DNA from: Synechococcus sp. PCC 6312
GTDB taxonomy: Bacteria > Cyanobacteriota > Cyanobacteriia > Thermosynechococcales > Thermosynechococcaceae
DNA: 64,000 nucleotides
Assembly: GCF_000316685.1 (NCBI RefSeq)
Contig: NC_019680.1
Location: forward strand, 497,501-561,500
Direction: 5' to 3'
The position numbers and the translations under genes are program-made. The notes below the pieces were generated by a model that saw only the letters and a list, made by a program, of their open reading frames with translations, made no database searches and was not told the DNA's origin. Positions 18,534 through 28,498 of this stretch are shown here, piece by piece (positions within the stretch are counted from its first letter, which is position 1; each line of letters begins with the position of its first letter).

Positions 18534-19205
18534 TTATGTGAATTGCTGGCTGAGGGTGAGGGGATTATGAACCGTGATTTTTTTCTTCTGAATGGAGATC
18601 ATGCCCTGATCCCGGAGTTCCCCCAATAAACGAGTCACCGTCACCCGCGTTGAACCAATCGCCTCAGCAATGGCCTGGTGGGATAACTTCAGATCAACCA
18701 TCACCCCGGTTGTGGTCGGAACGCCAAAGTCGCGGCAGAGGATCAGCAGAAAACTGACCAAACGTGACCCCATATCCCGATGAGCTAAGGTTTCAATCAT
18801 CATCTCTGTTTGGAGAATCCGCGACGACAAGCCTTGAATCATCACCATCGGCAGGTCTGGGTCTTCCCGCATTGCTTTTTCAACTTGTTCAATTGGGACA
18901 GAGAGCAACTCTAGGGGGGTAAAAGCCACCGCATGATAAAACCGGTCGGAACGATTACCCGTAATCAAAGACAGCACACCAAAGACACTATTTTCTCGGA
19001 GCAAGGCAACCGTGATTTCTTCCCCCGCTTCATAAACCCGTGAGAGTTTGACGGCTCCCTTGAGCAAGAAATAGACTCGCTCTGCCGGATCTCCTGGAAA
19101 AAAGATTGTTTTACCCCGTTCGTAAGTTTCAGTTGTGGCTGGAAACACACCACTGCTCATTTGCCGAAACACTGCTGCTAGGGGCTGATCTTTGGTTGCT
19201 AACAT
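18534..19205 (-). CDS. ntcA: Global nitrogen regulator NtcA
   Basis: 223-residue CRP/FNR-family transcription factor that senses 2-oxoglutarate and controls nitrogen assimilation in cyanobacteria. The cyclic-nucleotide-type domain covers about residues 25-115 ([26 protein letters not shown]). The near-invariant HTH is at about 174-198 ([20 protein letters not shown]). Very close to the family throughout. No exact GTAN8TAC autoregulatory site was found in the ~200 bases upstream. MITE copy 3 lies just downstream. Confidence 0.96.
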   Translation of the reverse strand: MLATKDQPLAAVFRQMSSGVFPATTETYERGKTIFFPGDPAERVYFLLKGAVKLSRVYEAGEEITVALLRENSVFGVLSLITGNRSDRFYHAVAFTPLELLSVPIEQVEKAMREDPDLPMVMIQGLSSRILQTEMMIETLAHRDMGSRLVSFLLILCRDFGVPTTTGVMVDLKLSHQAIAEAIGSTRVTVTRLLGELRDQGMISIQKKKITVHNPLTLSQQFT

Positions 19206-19401
19206 AGACTCCTAACTAACGAGCCTGACCCATGGCCCCAACTGCGAGAGAAATTGGCAATTCTTAGAGATGGTCGGGAGGCTGAAACGGACAAGGTCTG
19301 AGGTAGGGACATATAATATTCTACCAACATTTTGAATAGGCAGGCCAGAGATTGTCGGGTTTCATGACTCACAGACCCGAAAAACAACCTTGGCATCATA
19401 C

Positions 19402-20082
19402 TTAAACGGATTTTAGGGGAGGATTTTGTATTTCTGGATACACTTTACCGGTGCGTTGGAGGGGAGGGCGGCAACAGAGATAAATTAAGGGGCCGAAAAA
19501 GGGAATCAGAGCCACCCAGGCCAGACTGCCCCACCCTAAGCCCCGCCGCTGGAGATCATCCCCCAAAACCGCTGGAAACAGTAATGTTAATAGGCAAAAG
19601 TCGAGACTCATCACATGGATAAAGCGACTGGTGTGCCATTGGTGAACAAAATCCGGCCAATTTCCCTGGGTTAGACCATAGCCAAACAGAGCCAGACCCC
19701 CAACTAATAAACTCACTGCCAGGCCCCGCGACTCGGTTAGTTTTAGGCCTTTGTCCATTTCCCCTCTAAAGGCTGGGTTAGGGTTTCTCAGGACAAAATA
19801 CGGCAACAAGGCAAAGGCTCCCAGCGCAAAACTGCCGCCGACAAAGGGCCAAGCCGGAATTTTTTGCCCGCGCCCATCCACCAGCAGCACACAGAGATAA
19901 ATAAACGGCCAAACTCCCATGATGTTGAACAGGGCAATGATCAGGGGGTTAATGCCAGCCCAGGGGCCACCGACTAAGCGTTGAATTAGGGCCAAGGTAT
20001 CCGGTTGATCCGGTGGGGCAAAACCAAAGGCATAAATCACAAATCCTAGCCAAAGGGCCAAAAATCCCAAACGCCGCACCAT
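19402..20082 (-). CDS. Conserved membrane protein (DUF2834-like)
   Basis: 226-residue integral membrane protein with about six hydrophobic segments, beginning at the N-terminal LGFLALWLGFVIYAFGF. It resembles cyanobacterial and plastid proteins annotated with DUF2834, whose function is unknown. Conserved-looking loops include GGPWAGINPLIIALFNIMGVWP and WHTSRFIHVMSLDF. ATG 20082 follows closely on the end of the glycosyltransferase gene (20115), so the two are probably cotranscribed. No enzymatic motif is visible. Confidence 0.7.
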   Translation of the reverse strand: MVRRLGFLALWLGFVIYAFGFAPPDQPDTLALIQRLVGGPWAGINPLIIALFNIMGVWPFIYLCVLLVDGRGQKIPAWPFVGGSFALGAFALLPYFVLRNPNPAFRGEMDKGLKLTESRGLAVSLLVGGLALFGYGLTQGNWPDFVHQWHTSRFIHVMSLDFCLLTLLFPAVLGDDLQRRGLGWGSLAWVALIPFFGPLIYLCCRPPLQRTGKVYPEIQNPPLKSV

Positions 20083-20114
20083 GTTATGTCATTTCCAGAT
20101 TGGTTTAAGTTGAG

Positions 20115-21095
20115 CTAATTATAGGTTCTCCTGAGTAACCCCCAAAGTTGCCCCATGTGCCAAACCCCCCTTAGCCCCCAGCGCAATCCCCGCCATTTGG
20201 GTGAATTGCCAACCCCGGCCATCGCATCCGACTCAAAGAGGTTAAACACGGCTTGGGCTGTGGGCCATTGATTCTGTCTAAGAAAACGCACGGTTCCGGC
20301 CAAAATAAATTGATGGAGAAAATTAGCTTCGGCCTGGTGCAATTCTGACGCTGTTAATAAGTTTGTAGTTTGGGCCAGCTTAAAAATGTTGCGGAGTTGG
20401 CTCAGGGTTTGCAGATTAAACATTCCCATCGTCAGGGCCTGGGTATGGATTCGATAGGCTGCCGTTGTTTTAGGGACACAATACACCCCGGTCTGACTCA
20501 TCAGCCGTAACCACATTTCAATATCCGTTGCTGCACCAAATTCCTGGGAAAAGTAGCCGTAGTCCTGAAAAAGTTCTCGTTTAATGACCAGGCCGGGGAA
20601 CCGCACAAATGAGGATTGATTCAGGAGTTGATATATGGCCTGTTGAGGGCATAAGTAGTGGTAACGACGCGGGGCTTGGACTCGAATTAGTTTTTCTTGA
20701 TCCGTAACCAGATGAACACCAAACAAAATCAGGGCATATTCGGGGTGAGTTTGAATAGTTTTGAGAATTTTTAGTAACCCATAATCTAGTAAATAATCAT
20801 CATCATGAAGAATTAAAACATAATCACCTGTGGCTAATTCAAGACTATAATTCCAATTTTTAACCATGCCGAATCGGACTGGATTTTTAATATATCGCCA
20901 CCGGCCTGGCCAGCAATCTAAGACTGAATCAACAATGTCTTGACAGGCCAAGGTCGTAGAATCATCAGTAATAATGATTTCTAGTTGATTGGAATAGTCC
21001 TGATTTTTCGAGATGATAGAGTCAAGATTACGCCGGAGCCAGTCGGGACGATTGTAGGCCGGAATACAAATGCTTAAGTGGGGTTGGCCAGTCAT
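20115..21095 (-). CDS. Family 2 glycosyltransferase
   Basis: 326-residue GT-A fold glycosyltransferase. The N-terminal LSICIPAYNRPDWLRRNLDSI and IIITDDSTT, then the DXD-type LILHDDDYLL near residues 94-103, are GT2 hallmarks. EMWLRLMSQTG supplies the catalytic-base region. No transmembrane helix is obvious. Donor and acceptor are unknown; proximity to the rmlBACD cluster on the opposite strand hints at rhamnose-containing surface glycans. Confidence 0.82.
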   Translation of the reverse strand: MTGQPHLSICIPAYNRPDWLRRNLDSIISKNQDYSNQLEIIITDDSTTLACQDIVDSVLDCWPGRWRYIKNPVRFGMVKNWNYSLELATGDYVLILHDDDYLLDYGLLKILKTIQTHPEYALILFGVHLVTDQEKLIRVQAPRRYHYLCPQQAIYQLLNQSSFVRFPGLVIKRELFQDYGYFSQEFGAATDIEMWLRLMSQTGVYCVPKTTAAYRIHTQALTMGMFNLQTLSQLRNIFKLAQTTNLLTASELHQAEANFLHQFILAGTVRFLRQNQWPTAQAVFNLFESDAMAGVGNSPKWRGLRWGLRGVWHMGQLWGLLRRTYN

Positions 21096-21373
21096 CGGCA
21101 GTGCATCCTAAGACCTGTGTTAAGAATTTTAGTAATTAATGCAGTCAGAGGCGGTGAGTAAGATAATTGTATTTTGCATTGCTCATTTCAGGCCAGATAA
21201 TTTTTACTTAATTATCTTGACTCATTACGTCTCTAGAATGATCAGCTATTTGGCTGAGTAGCAAAGCGTAGCGCGTAGTCATATTAACTTTTGGAACTTG
21301 AATATTCTTGAAATCCCATCCTTTCTGTCTAAGAAATGTCAAGATTGAAGCAGAACAGACTCCAGGCCAAGTC

Positions 21374-21979
21374 ATGATTGCCAATCCTCTGCCTTCTCCA
21401 TATAGTCCAGAAGAATATCTCGCTTTTGAAGCCGCCAGTGAGACTAAGCATGAATATTGTCAAGGCGAAATTTATGCAATGGCAGGAGCAAGCCGTATTC
21501 ATGTGTTAATTACCGTTAATTTAGTCACTCTTTTTCGTCAGCAACTGCGCGGACAGCCTTGTTTACCCTACAGTAATGACTTAAAGGTGAATGTTCCAGC
21601 AGCAGGGGCTTATTTTTATCCCGACTTAGTTGTTAGCTGCGATCCGCGAGATAGCCGAACCACAGATGATATTCTTAACCATCCGCGCCTGGTGCTGGAA
21701 GTTCTCTCACCAACCACAGAAACGTTTGATCGGGGGCGTAAATTCCAGGCCTATCAAACCATTCCCTCCCTTGAATATTACCTGCTCGTTAGCCAAACCG
21801 AAATGCACCTAGATGTTTACCAGCGACAAGGGATCAATCAATGGCTGCTCACCCCCCTGGGAGCCTCGGATCAGCTGATACTTCCTAGCCTTAATTTTAC
21901 CTGTGCAATTGCAGATATTTATGAGGATGTTCCAGCCTTTGTGAGTCCCCCTGAGGGTTTACCTGAAAGAACTGGATAA
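21374..21979 (+). CDS. Uma2-family (DUF820) PD-(D/E)XK nuclease-like protein
   Basis: 201-residue member of the DUF820/Uma2 family, hugely expanded in cyanobacteria and predicted to have a restriction-endonuclease-like fold. Visible core: SPEEYLAFEAASETKHEYCQGEIYAMAGAS, then YFYPDLVVSCD and RLVLEVLSPTTETFDRGRKFQAY with the D...E-x-L pattern. ATG 21374 is chosen; the open frame upstream to 21308 lacks family similarity. Biological role is unknown. A second, collapsed Uma2 copy is at 32537-32729. Confidence 0.85.
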   Translation: MIANPLPSPYSPEEYLAFEAASETKHEYCQGEIYAMAGASRIHVLITVNLVTLFRQQLRGQPCLPYSNDLKVNVPAAGAYFYPDLVVSCDPRDSRTTDDILNHPRLVLEVLSPTTETFDRGRKFQAYQTIPSLEYYLLVSQTEMHLDVYQRQGINQWLLTPLGASDQLILPSLNFTCAIADIYEDVPAFVSPPEGLPERTG

Positions 21980-22071
21980 TGGCTATTCAGACCGTAAACT
22001 TGATTGATTTTATCCGATTATCTGAGGCTAGATGAGTTAGATTGGGGCAGTAGGATATTAATGATCATCAG

Positions 22072-23139
22072 ATGGAAAAATTATTAGTGACCGGTGGCGG
22101 GGGGTTCATTGGCAGTAATTTTATCGTTCTAGCTCAGTCCGGCTCCAACACCAAAATCATTAATCTTGATAAACTCACCTATGCTAGTCATCCCCAGACG
22201 CTCCAGGCCCTGAGTCAATTACCCAATTATCAATTTGTTCGTGGAGATATTGGGGATCGTATCCTAATCAAGCAATTACTCAATGACTATCAACCCGATG
22301 CGATCATCAATTTTGCCGCTGAAAGTCATGTGGATCGCTCCATTGCCAATCCCAATGATTTTATTCAAACCAATGTCGTCGGTACAGCCAATCTTTTAGA
22401 GGAAACTCGGTTCTATTGGCAAGGTCTAAATGAACCCCAGAAATCAGCATTTCGCTTTATTCACATTTCTACGGATGAGGTTTACGGGAGTTTAGGCGCG
22501 GATGATCCAGCATTTTTAGAAACGACACCCTACGCCCCTAACAGTCCCTATGCCGCCTCCAAAGCTAGTGCCGATCATCTAGTGCGGGCTTATTTTCATA
22601 CCTATGGGCTACCCACGATCACCACCAACTGCTCCAATAACTATGGCCCCTATCAATTTCCCGAAAAGCTGATCCCCTTGATTATTAGCCAGGCCTTGAA
22701 CCAGCAACCCTTACCGATTTATGGCGATGGCTTAAATATTCGTGATTGGCTTTATGTTGCAGATCATTGTCGGGCAATTTATACCGTTTTAGAACAAGGC
22801 AAAATTGGCGAAACCTATAATATTGGCGGTAATAGTGAGAAAACCAATATCGAAGTTGTCAAAGTGATTTGTAATTTACTCAATGAATTAGTGCCAAAAT
22901 CTGGATTTGATTATCAATCCCTAGTTACCTTTGTCAAAGACCGACCCGGCCACGATCGACGATATGCGATTAACTGTGAAAAGATTAAGCAGGAGTTAGG
23001 TTGGCAGCCCCAGGAAACCTTTAATTCGGGTTTAAGAAAAACAGTGCAATGGTATCTACAGCACCAGGCCTGGGTCAATGCTGTCAACACTCCCGCCCAT
23101 CAAAACTGGCTGGCCCAACATTACGGAATTAGACCATGA
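22072..23139 (+). CDS. rmlB: dTDP-glucose 4,6-dehydratase
   Basis: 355-residue extended SDR, second enzyme of dTDP-L-rhamnose synthesis. NAD site [10 protein letters not shown] (residues 8-17), ISTDEVYGS and [10 protein letters not shown] (YxxxK) are clear. Complete. Its TGA overlaps the rmlA ATG (ATGA), which indicates translational coupling. First gene of rmlBACD, an order in which the dehydratase precedes the thymidylyltransferase. Confidence 0.94.
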   Translation: MEKLLVTGGGGFIGSNFIVLAQSGSNTKIINLDKLTYASHPQTLQALSQLPNYQFVRGDIGDRILIKQLLNDYQPDAIINFAAESHVDRSIANPNDFIQTNVVGTANLLEETRFYWQGLNEPQKSAFRFIHISTDEVYGSLGADDPAFLETTPYAPNSPYAASKASADHLVRAYFHTYGLPTITTNCSNNYGPYQFPEKLIPLIISQALNQQPLPIYGDGLNIRDWLYVADHCRAIYTVLEQGKIGETYNIGGNSEKTNIEVVKVICNLLNELVPKSGFDYQSLVTFVKDRPGHDRRYAINCEKIKQELGWQPQETFNSGLRKTVQWYLQHQAWVNAVNTPAHQNWLAQHYGIRP

Positions 23140-24035
23140 GAGGAATTATCTTAGCAGGCGGCTCTGGCACAAGACTTTATCCCCTCACCCAGGTGATTAG
23201 TAAACAGTTGATGCCCATTTATGACAAGCCGATGATTTACTATCCCCTCTCGGTGTTAATGTTAGCGGGCATTCGAGACATCTTGATTATTTCCACCCCA
23301 GAACACCTCCATCTGTTTGAAGCTCTCTTAGGCTCAGGACAACAATGGGGCTTACAGTTTAGCTATGCTGTCCAACCAAAACCGCAAGGATTAGCCCAGG
23401 CCTTTCTGATTGCGGAATCGTTCATTGCCAGTCAACCCGTCTGCTTAATTTTGGGGGATAACCTCTTTTATGGGCAAGGCTTAGCGGAAGTCCTCCAGCA
23501 GGCCACAGAGTTAGAGACTGGGGCTTTGATTTTTGGCTATAAGGTTGCCCAACCGGAACAGTATGGGGTGATTGAATTTGATCCCCAGGGCCGGGTCATT
23601 GGCATTGAAGAAAAACCGATGCAACCCAAATCAGCCTATGCTGTCCCTGGGATCTATTTTTATGATTCTCAAGTATCAACACTAGCCGCCCAGTTAAACC
23701 CTTCAGCCCGGGGAGAATTAGAAATTACGGATTTGAATCGGCTGTATTTAGAAAAAGGGCAACTCAACGTTGAACGACTTGGGCGGGGCTTTGCCTGGTT
23801 GGATACGGGGACCCATGACTCCTTACAACAGGCCAGCACGTTTATTCGCACCTTAGAAACCCGCCAGGGGGTTAAAATTGCCTGTCCCGAAGAAATTGCC
23901 TATGTCCAGGGATACATCAGCGCAGAGGAACTCTATGGCCTGGCCACCAAGTTAGTTAAAAGTAGCTATGGAGCCTATTTAATGCAGTTGTGGGAAGAAT
24001 CACAAGGTTCATTGCCGCGGGGCCTGGGACGATGA
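23136..24035 (+). CDS. rmlA: Glucose-1-phosphate thymidylyltransferase
   Basis: 299-residue enzyme making dTDP-glucose, the first step of the rhamnose pathway. It begins [18 protein letters not shown], the nucleotide-binding signature, and has [10 protein letters not shown] for metal binding and [18 protein letters not shown]. Length normal. Overlaps rmlB by four bases and rmlC by four bases (ATGA junctions on both sides). Confidence 0.95.
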   Translation: MRGIILAGGSGTRLYPLTQVISKQLMPIYDKPMIYYPLSVLMLAGIRDILIISTPEHLHLFEALLGSGQQWGLQFSYAVQPKPQGLAQAFLIAESFIASQPVCLILGDNLFYGQGLAEVLQQATELETGALIFGYKVAQPEQYGVIEFDPQGRVIGIEEKPMQPKSAYAVPGIYFYDSQVSTLAAQLNPSARGELEITDLNRLYLEKGQLNVERLGRGFAWLDTGTHDSLQQASTFIRTLETRQGVKIACPEEIAYVQGYISAEELYGLATKLVKSSYGAYLMQLWEESQGSLPRGLGR

Positions 24036-24583
24036 AGGTAACACCGACGCAGATTTCTGATGTGCTGTTAATTGAGCCGCAAGTTTTTGGGGATGAACGG
24101 GGCTTTTTCTTGGAAAGTTTTAACCTGAAGAACTTTAAATCTGCCACTCAGTCTGGGGTCAATTTTGTCCAGGATAATCACTCAAAGTCACAGCGGGGAG
24201 TCTTGAGGGGCTTACATTACCAACTTCATTATCCCCAAGGTAAGTTGATTCGAGTGATCAGGGGTGAAATTTATGATGTTGTGGTTGACTTACGCCAATC
24301 TTCCTCGACTTTTAAGCAGTGGCTGGGAGTTTCTTTGAGTGCGACAAACTTTTATCAACTTTGGATCCCGCCTGGCTTTGCCCACGGCTTTTTAGTACTA
24401 TCCGATGTGGCAGAAGTTCTTTACAAAACCACAGACTATTATCACAAGGATGATGAACATACCCTGCTCTGGAGTGATCCAACCTTAAATATCCATTGGC
24501 CGATTACTGATCCAGCCCAACTGATCCTTTCTGAGAAAGACCAGGCCGGGAAGTTCTTTAACCAAATTCCCTACTATCCCTAA
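24032..24583 (+). CDS. rmlC: dTDP-4-dehydrorhamnose 3,5-epimerase
   Basis: 183-residue cupin-fold epimerase, third step of the pathway. GVLRGLHYQ carries the catalytic His, and [13 protein letters not shown] and PPGFAHGF are typical. ATG 24032 overlaps the rmlA stop; the frame is open further upstream but that part is inside rmlA. Its TAA shares one base with the ATG of rmlD at 24583. Confidence 0.94.
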   Translation: MKVTPTQISDVLLIEPQVFGDERGFFLESFNLKNFKSATQSGVNFVQDNHSKSQRGVLRGLHYQLHYPQGKLIRVIRGEIYDVVVDLRQSSSTFKQWLGVSLSATNFYQLWIPPGFAHGFLVLSDVAEVLYKTTDYYHKDDEHTLLWSDPTLNIHWPITDPAQLILSEKDQAGKFFNQIPYYP

Positions 24584-25536
24584 TGCTTAACCTATCAGCA
24601 GCCTCTTCCCTAAGGGTGATGATTCTTGGAGCCAATGGTCAAGTTGGTTGGCAGCTACAGCAACAGGGATTAGCACTCAAGCGCATCGACACATTTCCCT
24701 TAGAAATAATTCCCATTGCCCGACAGGGAACACAACTGACCTTAGATTTAACTGATTCTTCAGCAATTCAAACTGTAATCCGTACCCATCAACCCCATAT
24801 TGTCATCAATGCTGCTGCTTATACCGCTGTAGATCGAGCCGAATCGGAACCAGAATTAGCACTGGAAATTAATGGAACAGTCCCAGGTGTTTTAGCTGTG
24901 GCGGTTGAAAAAATTGGCGGATTATTGATTCACTATTCCACAGATTATGTCTTTGATGGAACAAGCTCAACTCCCTATTTAGAAACGGATTCAACAACTC
25001 CAATCAATGCCTATGGTCAATCCAAACTGATCGGGGAACAAGCCATCCAGGCCAAGGCCCAAAATCATTTAATTTTACGAACCAGTTGGGTTTATGATGT
25101 CAGAGGTAAAAACTTTCTCTTAACCATGGCCAAATTAGCCCAAACTCGGCCACAGATCTCAGTCGTCAATGATCAAATCGGGTCGCCAACCTCTGCCCCT
25201 TTGATTGCCAGAATAACGTACCAAATCTTAGCGCAACTTTTGGCTACTCCTGATTGGCAAACTTTAACCGGACTTTATCATCTCACTGCCCAAGGATTCA
25301 CCAGTTGGTATGGCTTTGCTGAAAACATCGTGGCTCACCTGGCAGAATCTAGCTCTCATCCCCTGGCGGAATTAATTCCCATTTCTACCCGTGACTATCC
25401 AACTGCGGCCCAACGTCCAGCTTTTTCGCGGCTTAACTGTCAAAAACTCCAACAAACCTTTGGGATCACCTTACCGGCCTGGGAAAGAGAATTTGGCATC
25501 GTTTGGCAAACCTGGTTACAATCGCGCCCGACTTAA
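24583..25536 (+). CDS. rmlD: dTDP-4-dehydrorhamnose reductase
   Basis: 317-residue SDR reductase completing dTDP-L-rhamnose. After a short N-terminal leader the nucleotide-binding region reads MILGANGQVGWQL; YSTDYVFDG and AYGQSKLIGE (YxxxK) follow. ATG 24583 overlaps rmlC by one base; ATG 24619 is an alternative that would fit the family start more tightly. Convergent with the metallo-beta-lactamase gene (4-base overlap). Confidence 0.92.
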   Translation: MLNLSAASSLRVMILGANGQVGWQLQQQGLALKRIDTFPLEIIPIARQGTQLTLDLTDSSAIQTVIRTHQPHIVINAAAYTAVDRAESEPELALEINGTVPGVLAVAVEKIGGLLIHYSTDYVFDGTSSTPYLETDSTTPINAYGQSKLIGEQAIQAKAQNHLILRTSWVYDVRGKNFLLTMAKLAQTRPQISVVNDQIGSPTSAPLIARITYQILAQLLATPDWQTLTGLYHLTAQGFTSWYGFAENIVAHLAESSSHPLAELIPISTRDYPTAAQRPAFSRLNCQKLQQTFGITLPAWEREFGIVWQTWLQSRPT

Positions 25537-27145
25537 GGTTCACGTCTGATAAATTCTGGGCAATAGCCTTCTGGAGCCACCTTAAATGAATACAGGGGCG
25601 AACTAGTATTCCAACACCGTTGTTGCCGATAGGCTTCACAGTTATTACAAGCTTCTTGCGCTTGGCTGACGGAATTGGGGAGAGGACGCAATAATTCCCG
25701 CTGGCTTAACCCCCGCAACACTAGACTATCCCCTTGCCAAGTGGCACTGACCAGGCCAGTATCGGCAAACCCTTGCCAACGCTTATCAGTAGTTAATTCC
25801 CAGGGCAAACTCATCACCACCCGGTCCCCCCATTCCGTCACCTCTCCTTCATAGATTGGATTGGTCAGGGCTTGGCTGGCCTGGAGGGGGAGTTCTCCGA
25901 GGGGAAAATCCGTCTGACTGCCAATTTGGGGTGTATGGATGTGGTAGCGATTACTTAACTCTTCCAGGCCGGCTAAATCAGCTAATTCTTCCGGGCGACC
26001 ATGGATCAAGACAACGTGCTGGGGGCGGAGATTGTGGATTAACTGGGTTGTCGCGGGGCCGTCGGCATGAAAACTGAGGCTAAATTCGGCTAATTCCAGT
26101 TGGTTGCGCGCAATCAGGGGGGCATATTGGGCCTGGGCGGCTCCAATCGGATCCGGATCCACGGGTGTTGCTGGGGGCAGAAGCATCAACCAAGGTCGGC
26201 CGGGAGTTGCAATTAACTCTGTAAAATCCCCTTGCCAATCTCCTAAAACAATACTGGGCAGCGTGTTGAGCACTCCAATCGGGGCAGTATCGAGATGATG
26301 GACATGGGGGCGAATCCGTTCATCCCAAAATAAGGATTGATGTTGGGCAAAGTTCTGAACCGAGGTGGGCAGATGGGGCAAAATCGCCAAATAAGCATCA
26401 CAGGCCTGGGCAATTTCCCGATCCACCCAAATATTAATTGCTTTACCTGTAAATAAATAATGGCTCCGCAGCAAGAGCAACAATTCCTGGGCCATTCCCA
26501 ACGGCGGTAAGGGCAAGATGACGTTTTGGCCACCCTTGAGGGCCTGGTAAATCATTTCCGCTAATTGGTTTTCCTGTTGACGGCGATGGGGATAGCGCGC
26601 TGTGCCTAAACTTCCTTCCAGAATCAACACATCTGGAGCCAACCCCCGGACAGCCTCAAGGGGTAACCCATTCACAAAACGGGCATGGGAAAGAAAAAAG
26701 TCACCACTATAAAACACACTACAGGGGGCCTGGGCTGGATCATCAGGGGTGTAGGTGAGCAAAAATGCCGCCGCTCCTGGTAAATGTCCGGCTGGAAATA
26801 ACTCTGCCGTTAAGCCCTCCCCAAATTCCACAGGGGATCGCCAAGGTAAGGCCCGACAAAAGCTGGGAACCGCATCCGCCTCCAGCCAATTCAAGGGGAG
26901 CAGATCGGTCGTGACTTCACTGGCATAGATGGGCAATTGGGGAAACAGTTGATGGAGTTGTAGTAACCCCTGGGCATGATCGGCGTGGGCATGACTACAG
27001 AGGACTAAATCGGCGGGGGGGGCAATCGTTCTAAAGACTTCAGACCACAGTCCAGCAAAATCCGATAGGGGCCCAATCGCAGGCGCAGGCAAACCCCTTC
27101 CGGGCCACTGCCAATTCCATGGGCTAAACAGTCAAGGACAACCAC
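25533..27145 (-). pseudogene. MBL-fold/beta-CASP hydrolase gene with a frameshift at a homopolymer
   Basis: The long reading frame (from about 27092) encodes a metallo-beta-lactamase/beta-CASP protein with SHAHADHAQG, a phosphate-type GDFFLSHARF region, HVVLIHGRPEELADL and a C-terminal Cys cluster. This resembles RNA-processing exonuclease-like proteins. The expected N-terminus (HGIGSGPEGVCLRLRLGPYR, then ILLDCGLKS) is present just upstream in another frame beginning at GTG 27145. The two frames meet at a run of eight G on the plus strand (27015-27022); one more base would make the gene continuous. This could be a true mutation, slippage at the run, or a sequencing error. Product otherwise complete. 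Confidence 0.75.
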
Positions 27146-27171
27146 TACAGTAATGTCAGAGTTCAGGGAGT

Positions 27172-27306
27172 TTAGTGGGCTGAGCCATTGCCGTGATATT
27201 TGTCGGTGTCATAAAACCCATTGCGTGTCCCAAAAAATAAGCACATGACAATAAAAATCGGCGTTATCGCTAGCAAAACAGTTTTGACATTAATTACAGC
27301 TTCCAC
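27172..27306 (-). CDS. Small single-span membrane protein
   Basis: 44-residue protein (MEAVINVKTVLLAITPIF...) with one hydrophobic segment and a polar tail GFYDTDKYHGNGSAH. GTG 27306 is chosen because AGGAG lies eight bases before it; an ATG at 27378 is in frame but the extra residues look non-coding. The shape resembles the small single-helix subunits of photosynthetic membrane complexes, but I cannot name it. Divergent from the DNA glycosylase gene; the broken MBL gene starts 26 bases after it. Confidence 0.65.
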   Translation of the reverse strand: MEAVINVKTVLLAITPIFIVMCLFFGTRNGFYDTDKYHGNGSAH

Positions 27307-27403
27307 AGCAATCACTCCTGGGGCTTCACCTACAATCAAGGGATGCTCCCAAGCGTTGGAACAACCCAAAGAAACCATAACACTTTGCTTTTAATTCGTG
27401 CCA

Positions 27404-28042
27404 ATGGCTCAGTCTTGCTCTCAGGATATTGACACTAATCTTCAAACTTCTCAGCCAGTCCCTTCTTGCTGGTTAGCCCGTCCGGCTCAAGAAGTGGCTC
27501 CCGATTTAGTTGGCTGCTGGTTAGTTCGGCGCACAGTGATGGGGCAAATTTGGCGGGGCATGATTGTGGAAACCGAAGCCTACGGGCCTGGAGACCCAGC
27601 CTGTCATGGCTATCGCAAACAAACTCCCCGTAATCAACCCATGTTTGGCCCCCCAGGCCTGGTTTATGTGTATCTCATCTATGGCATCTATCATTGTCTG
27701 AATTTGGTGACGGAAGCTGAAGGCCTGCCCAGTGCTGTCTTAATCCGGGCGGTTAGCTTGGCTCCAGAAACAATCCAACAGTTAGCCGATTCTCCTCAAG
27801 TCTCTCCTTCCCAGCAACCAGAACGGTGGGCCGCCGGGCCTGGAAAACTCTGCCGGGTCTTCGAGATTGAGCGACATCTTTCGGGACAGTGGCTAGCTCC
27901 TCAAACAGGTCTCTGGCTAGAACCTCGGTCACGGAACTGGCAGGGGGATCTGGTGCAAACAACCCGGATTGGCCTGACCCAAGGACAAGATATTCCCTGG
28001 CGGTGGTATGAGCGTCACCATTCGGCGGTCTCTCGTCCCTAA
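27404..28042 (+). CDS. 3-methyladenine DNA glycosylase (AAG/MPG family)
   Basis: 212-residue base-excision repair glycosylase removing alkylated purines. Family marks: [19 protein letters not shown], the catalytic-glutamate segment [16 protein letters not shown], and [34 protein letters not shown] near the C-terminal third is also typical. ATG 27404 is preferred to GTG 27398. Monocistronic; divergent from the 44-residue membrane protein. Confidence 0.92.
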   Translation: MAQSCSQDIDTNLQTSQPVPSCWLARPAQEVAPDLVGCWLVRRTVMGQIWRGMIVETEAYGPGDPACHGYRKQTPRNQPMFGPPGLVYVYLIYGIYHCLNLVTEAEGLPSAVLIRAVSLAPETIQQLADSPQVSPSQQPERWAAGPGKLCRVFEIERHLSGQWLAPQTGLWLEPRSRNWQGDLVQTTRIGLTQGQDIPWRWYERHHSAVSRP

Positions 28043-28199
28043 CCCAAAACTGATGGGAATACCCCTAGGGGCCTGGTAAACATTAGCCGACTGTGGGGTA
28101 AATCACAACATTCTGGTGACTTATTACAGTGCCTCCTTGAGTCGCTCATCTGAGAATAGGAGCATTAGGAACTGAGAAAAATATAGGGTTGTAATTGCT

Positions 28200-28373
28200 A
28201 TGTTTGCCGATAAGTCATTATCCCTAGCCCTGACAGTTAGTACCTCTGTTATTCTTCTCGTGATAATTTTAATGCCATTTTTGTGGTTATGTGGTGGCTT
28301 TCAAGATCGGCAACCCAAAGTCGGGAATCCCCCTAGCTCTTTTTCAATGACAATGCCCCAAGAGCAGTTTTAG
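28200..28373 (+). CDS. Small membrane protein, 57 residues
   Basis: Short open frame MFADKSLSLALTVSTSV... with one hydrophobic segment (about residues 8-33) and a polar Pro/Ser/Gln tail. No family recognised. An uninterrupted hydrophobic helix with a hydrophilic tail argues for a real gene, but no strong ribosome binding site is visible. MITE copy 4 begins 16 bases after its stop. Confidence 0.45.
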   Translation: MFADKSLSLALTVSTSVILLVIILMPFLWLCGGFQDRQPKVGNPPSSFSMTMPQEQF

Positions 28374-28388
28374 AACAATCTGGAAGGA

Positions 28389-28490
28389 TAGCGTTACGCA
28401 GACTGTTCTGAGAGAATAGAAATCTTAGAAAGACTGCCCATAAAGCATGGCCTGACTTGCCCTAATAAGAGCCTTAAATGAGTAACGCTA
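28389..28490 (+). mobile_element. MITE-like element, copy 4
   Basis: Best-preserved ends: TAGCGTTAC at the left and GTAACGCTA at the right are perfect inverted repeats. The interior has GAGAGAATAGAAATCTT as in the other copies, and TA flanks both sides. It fills the space between the 57-residue gene and the 3' end of the ABC ATPase gene. Confidence 0.8.
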
Positions 28491-28498
28491 TAGTTTGG

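Noticed and set aside
19206-19401. NtcA binding site (GTAN8TAC) upstream of ntcA
   Set aside because: No exact match with the correct spacing was found by eye on either strand.
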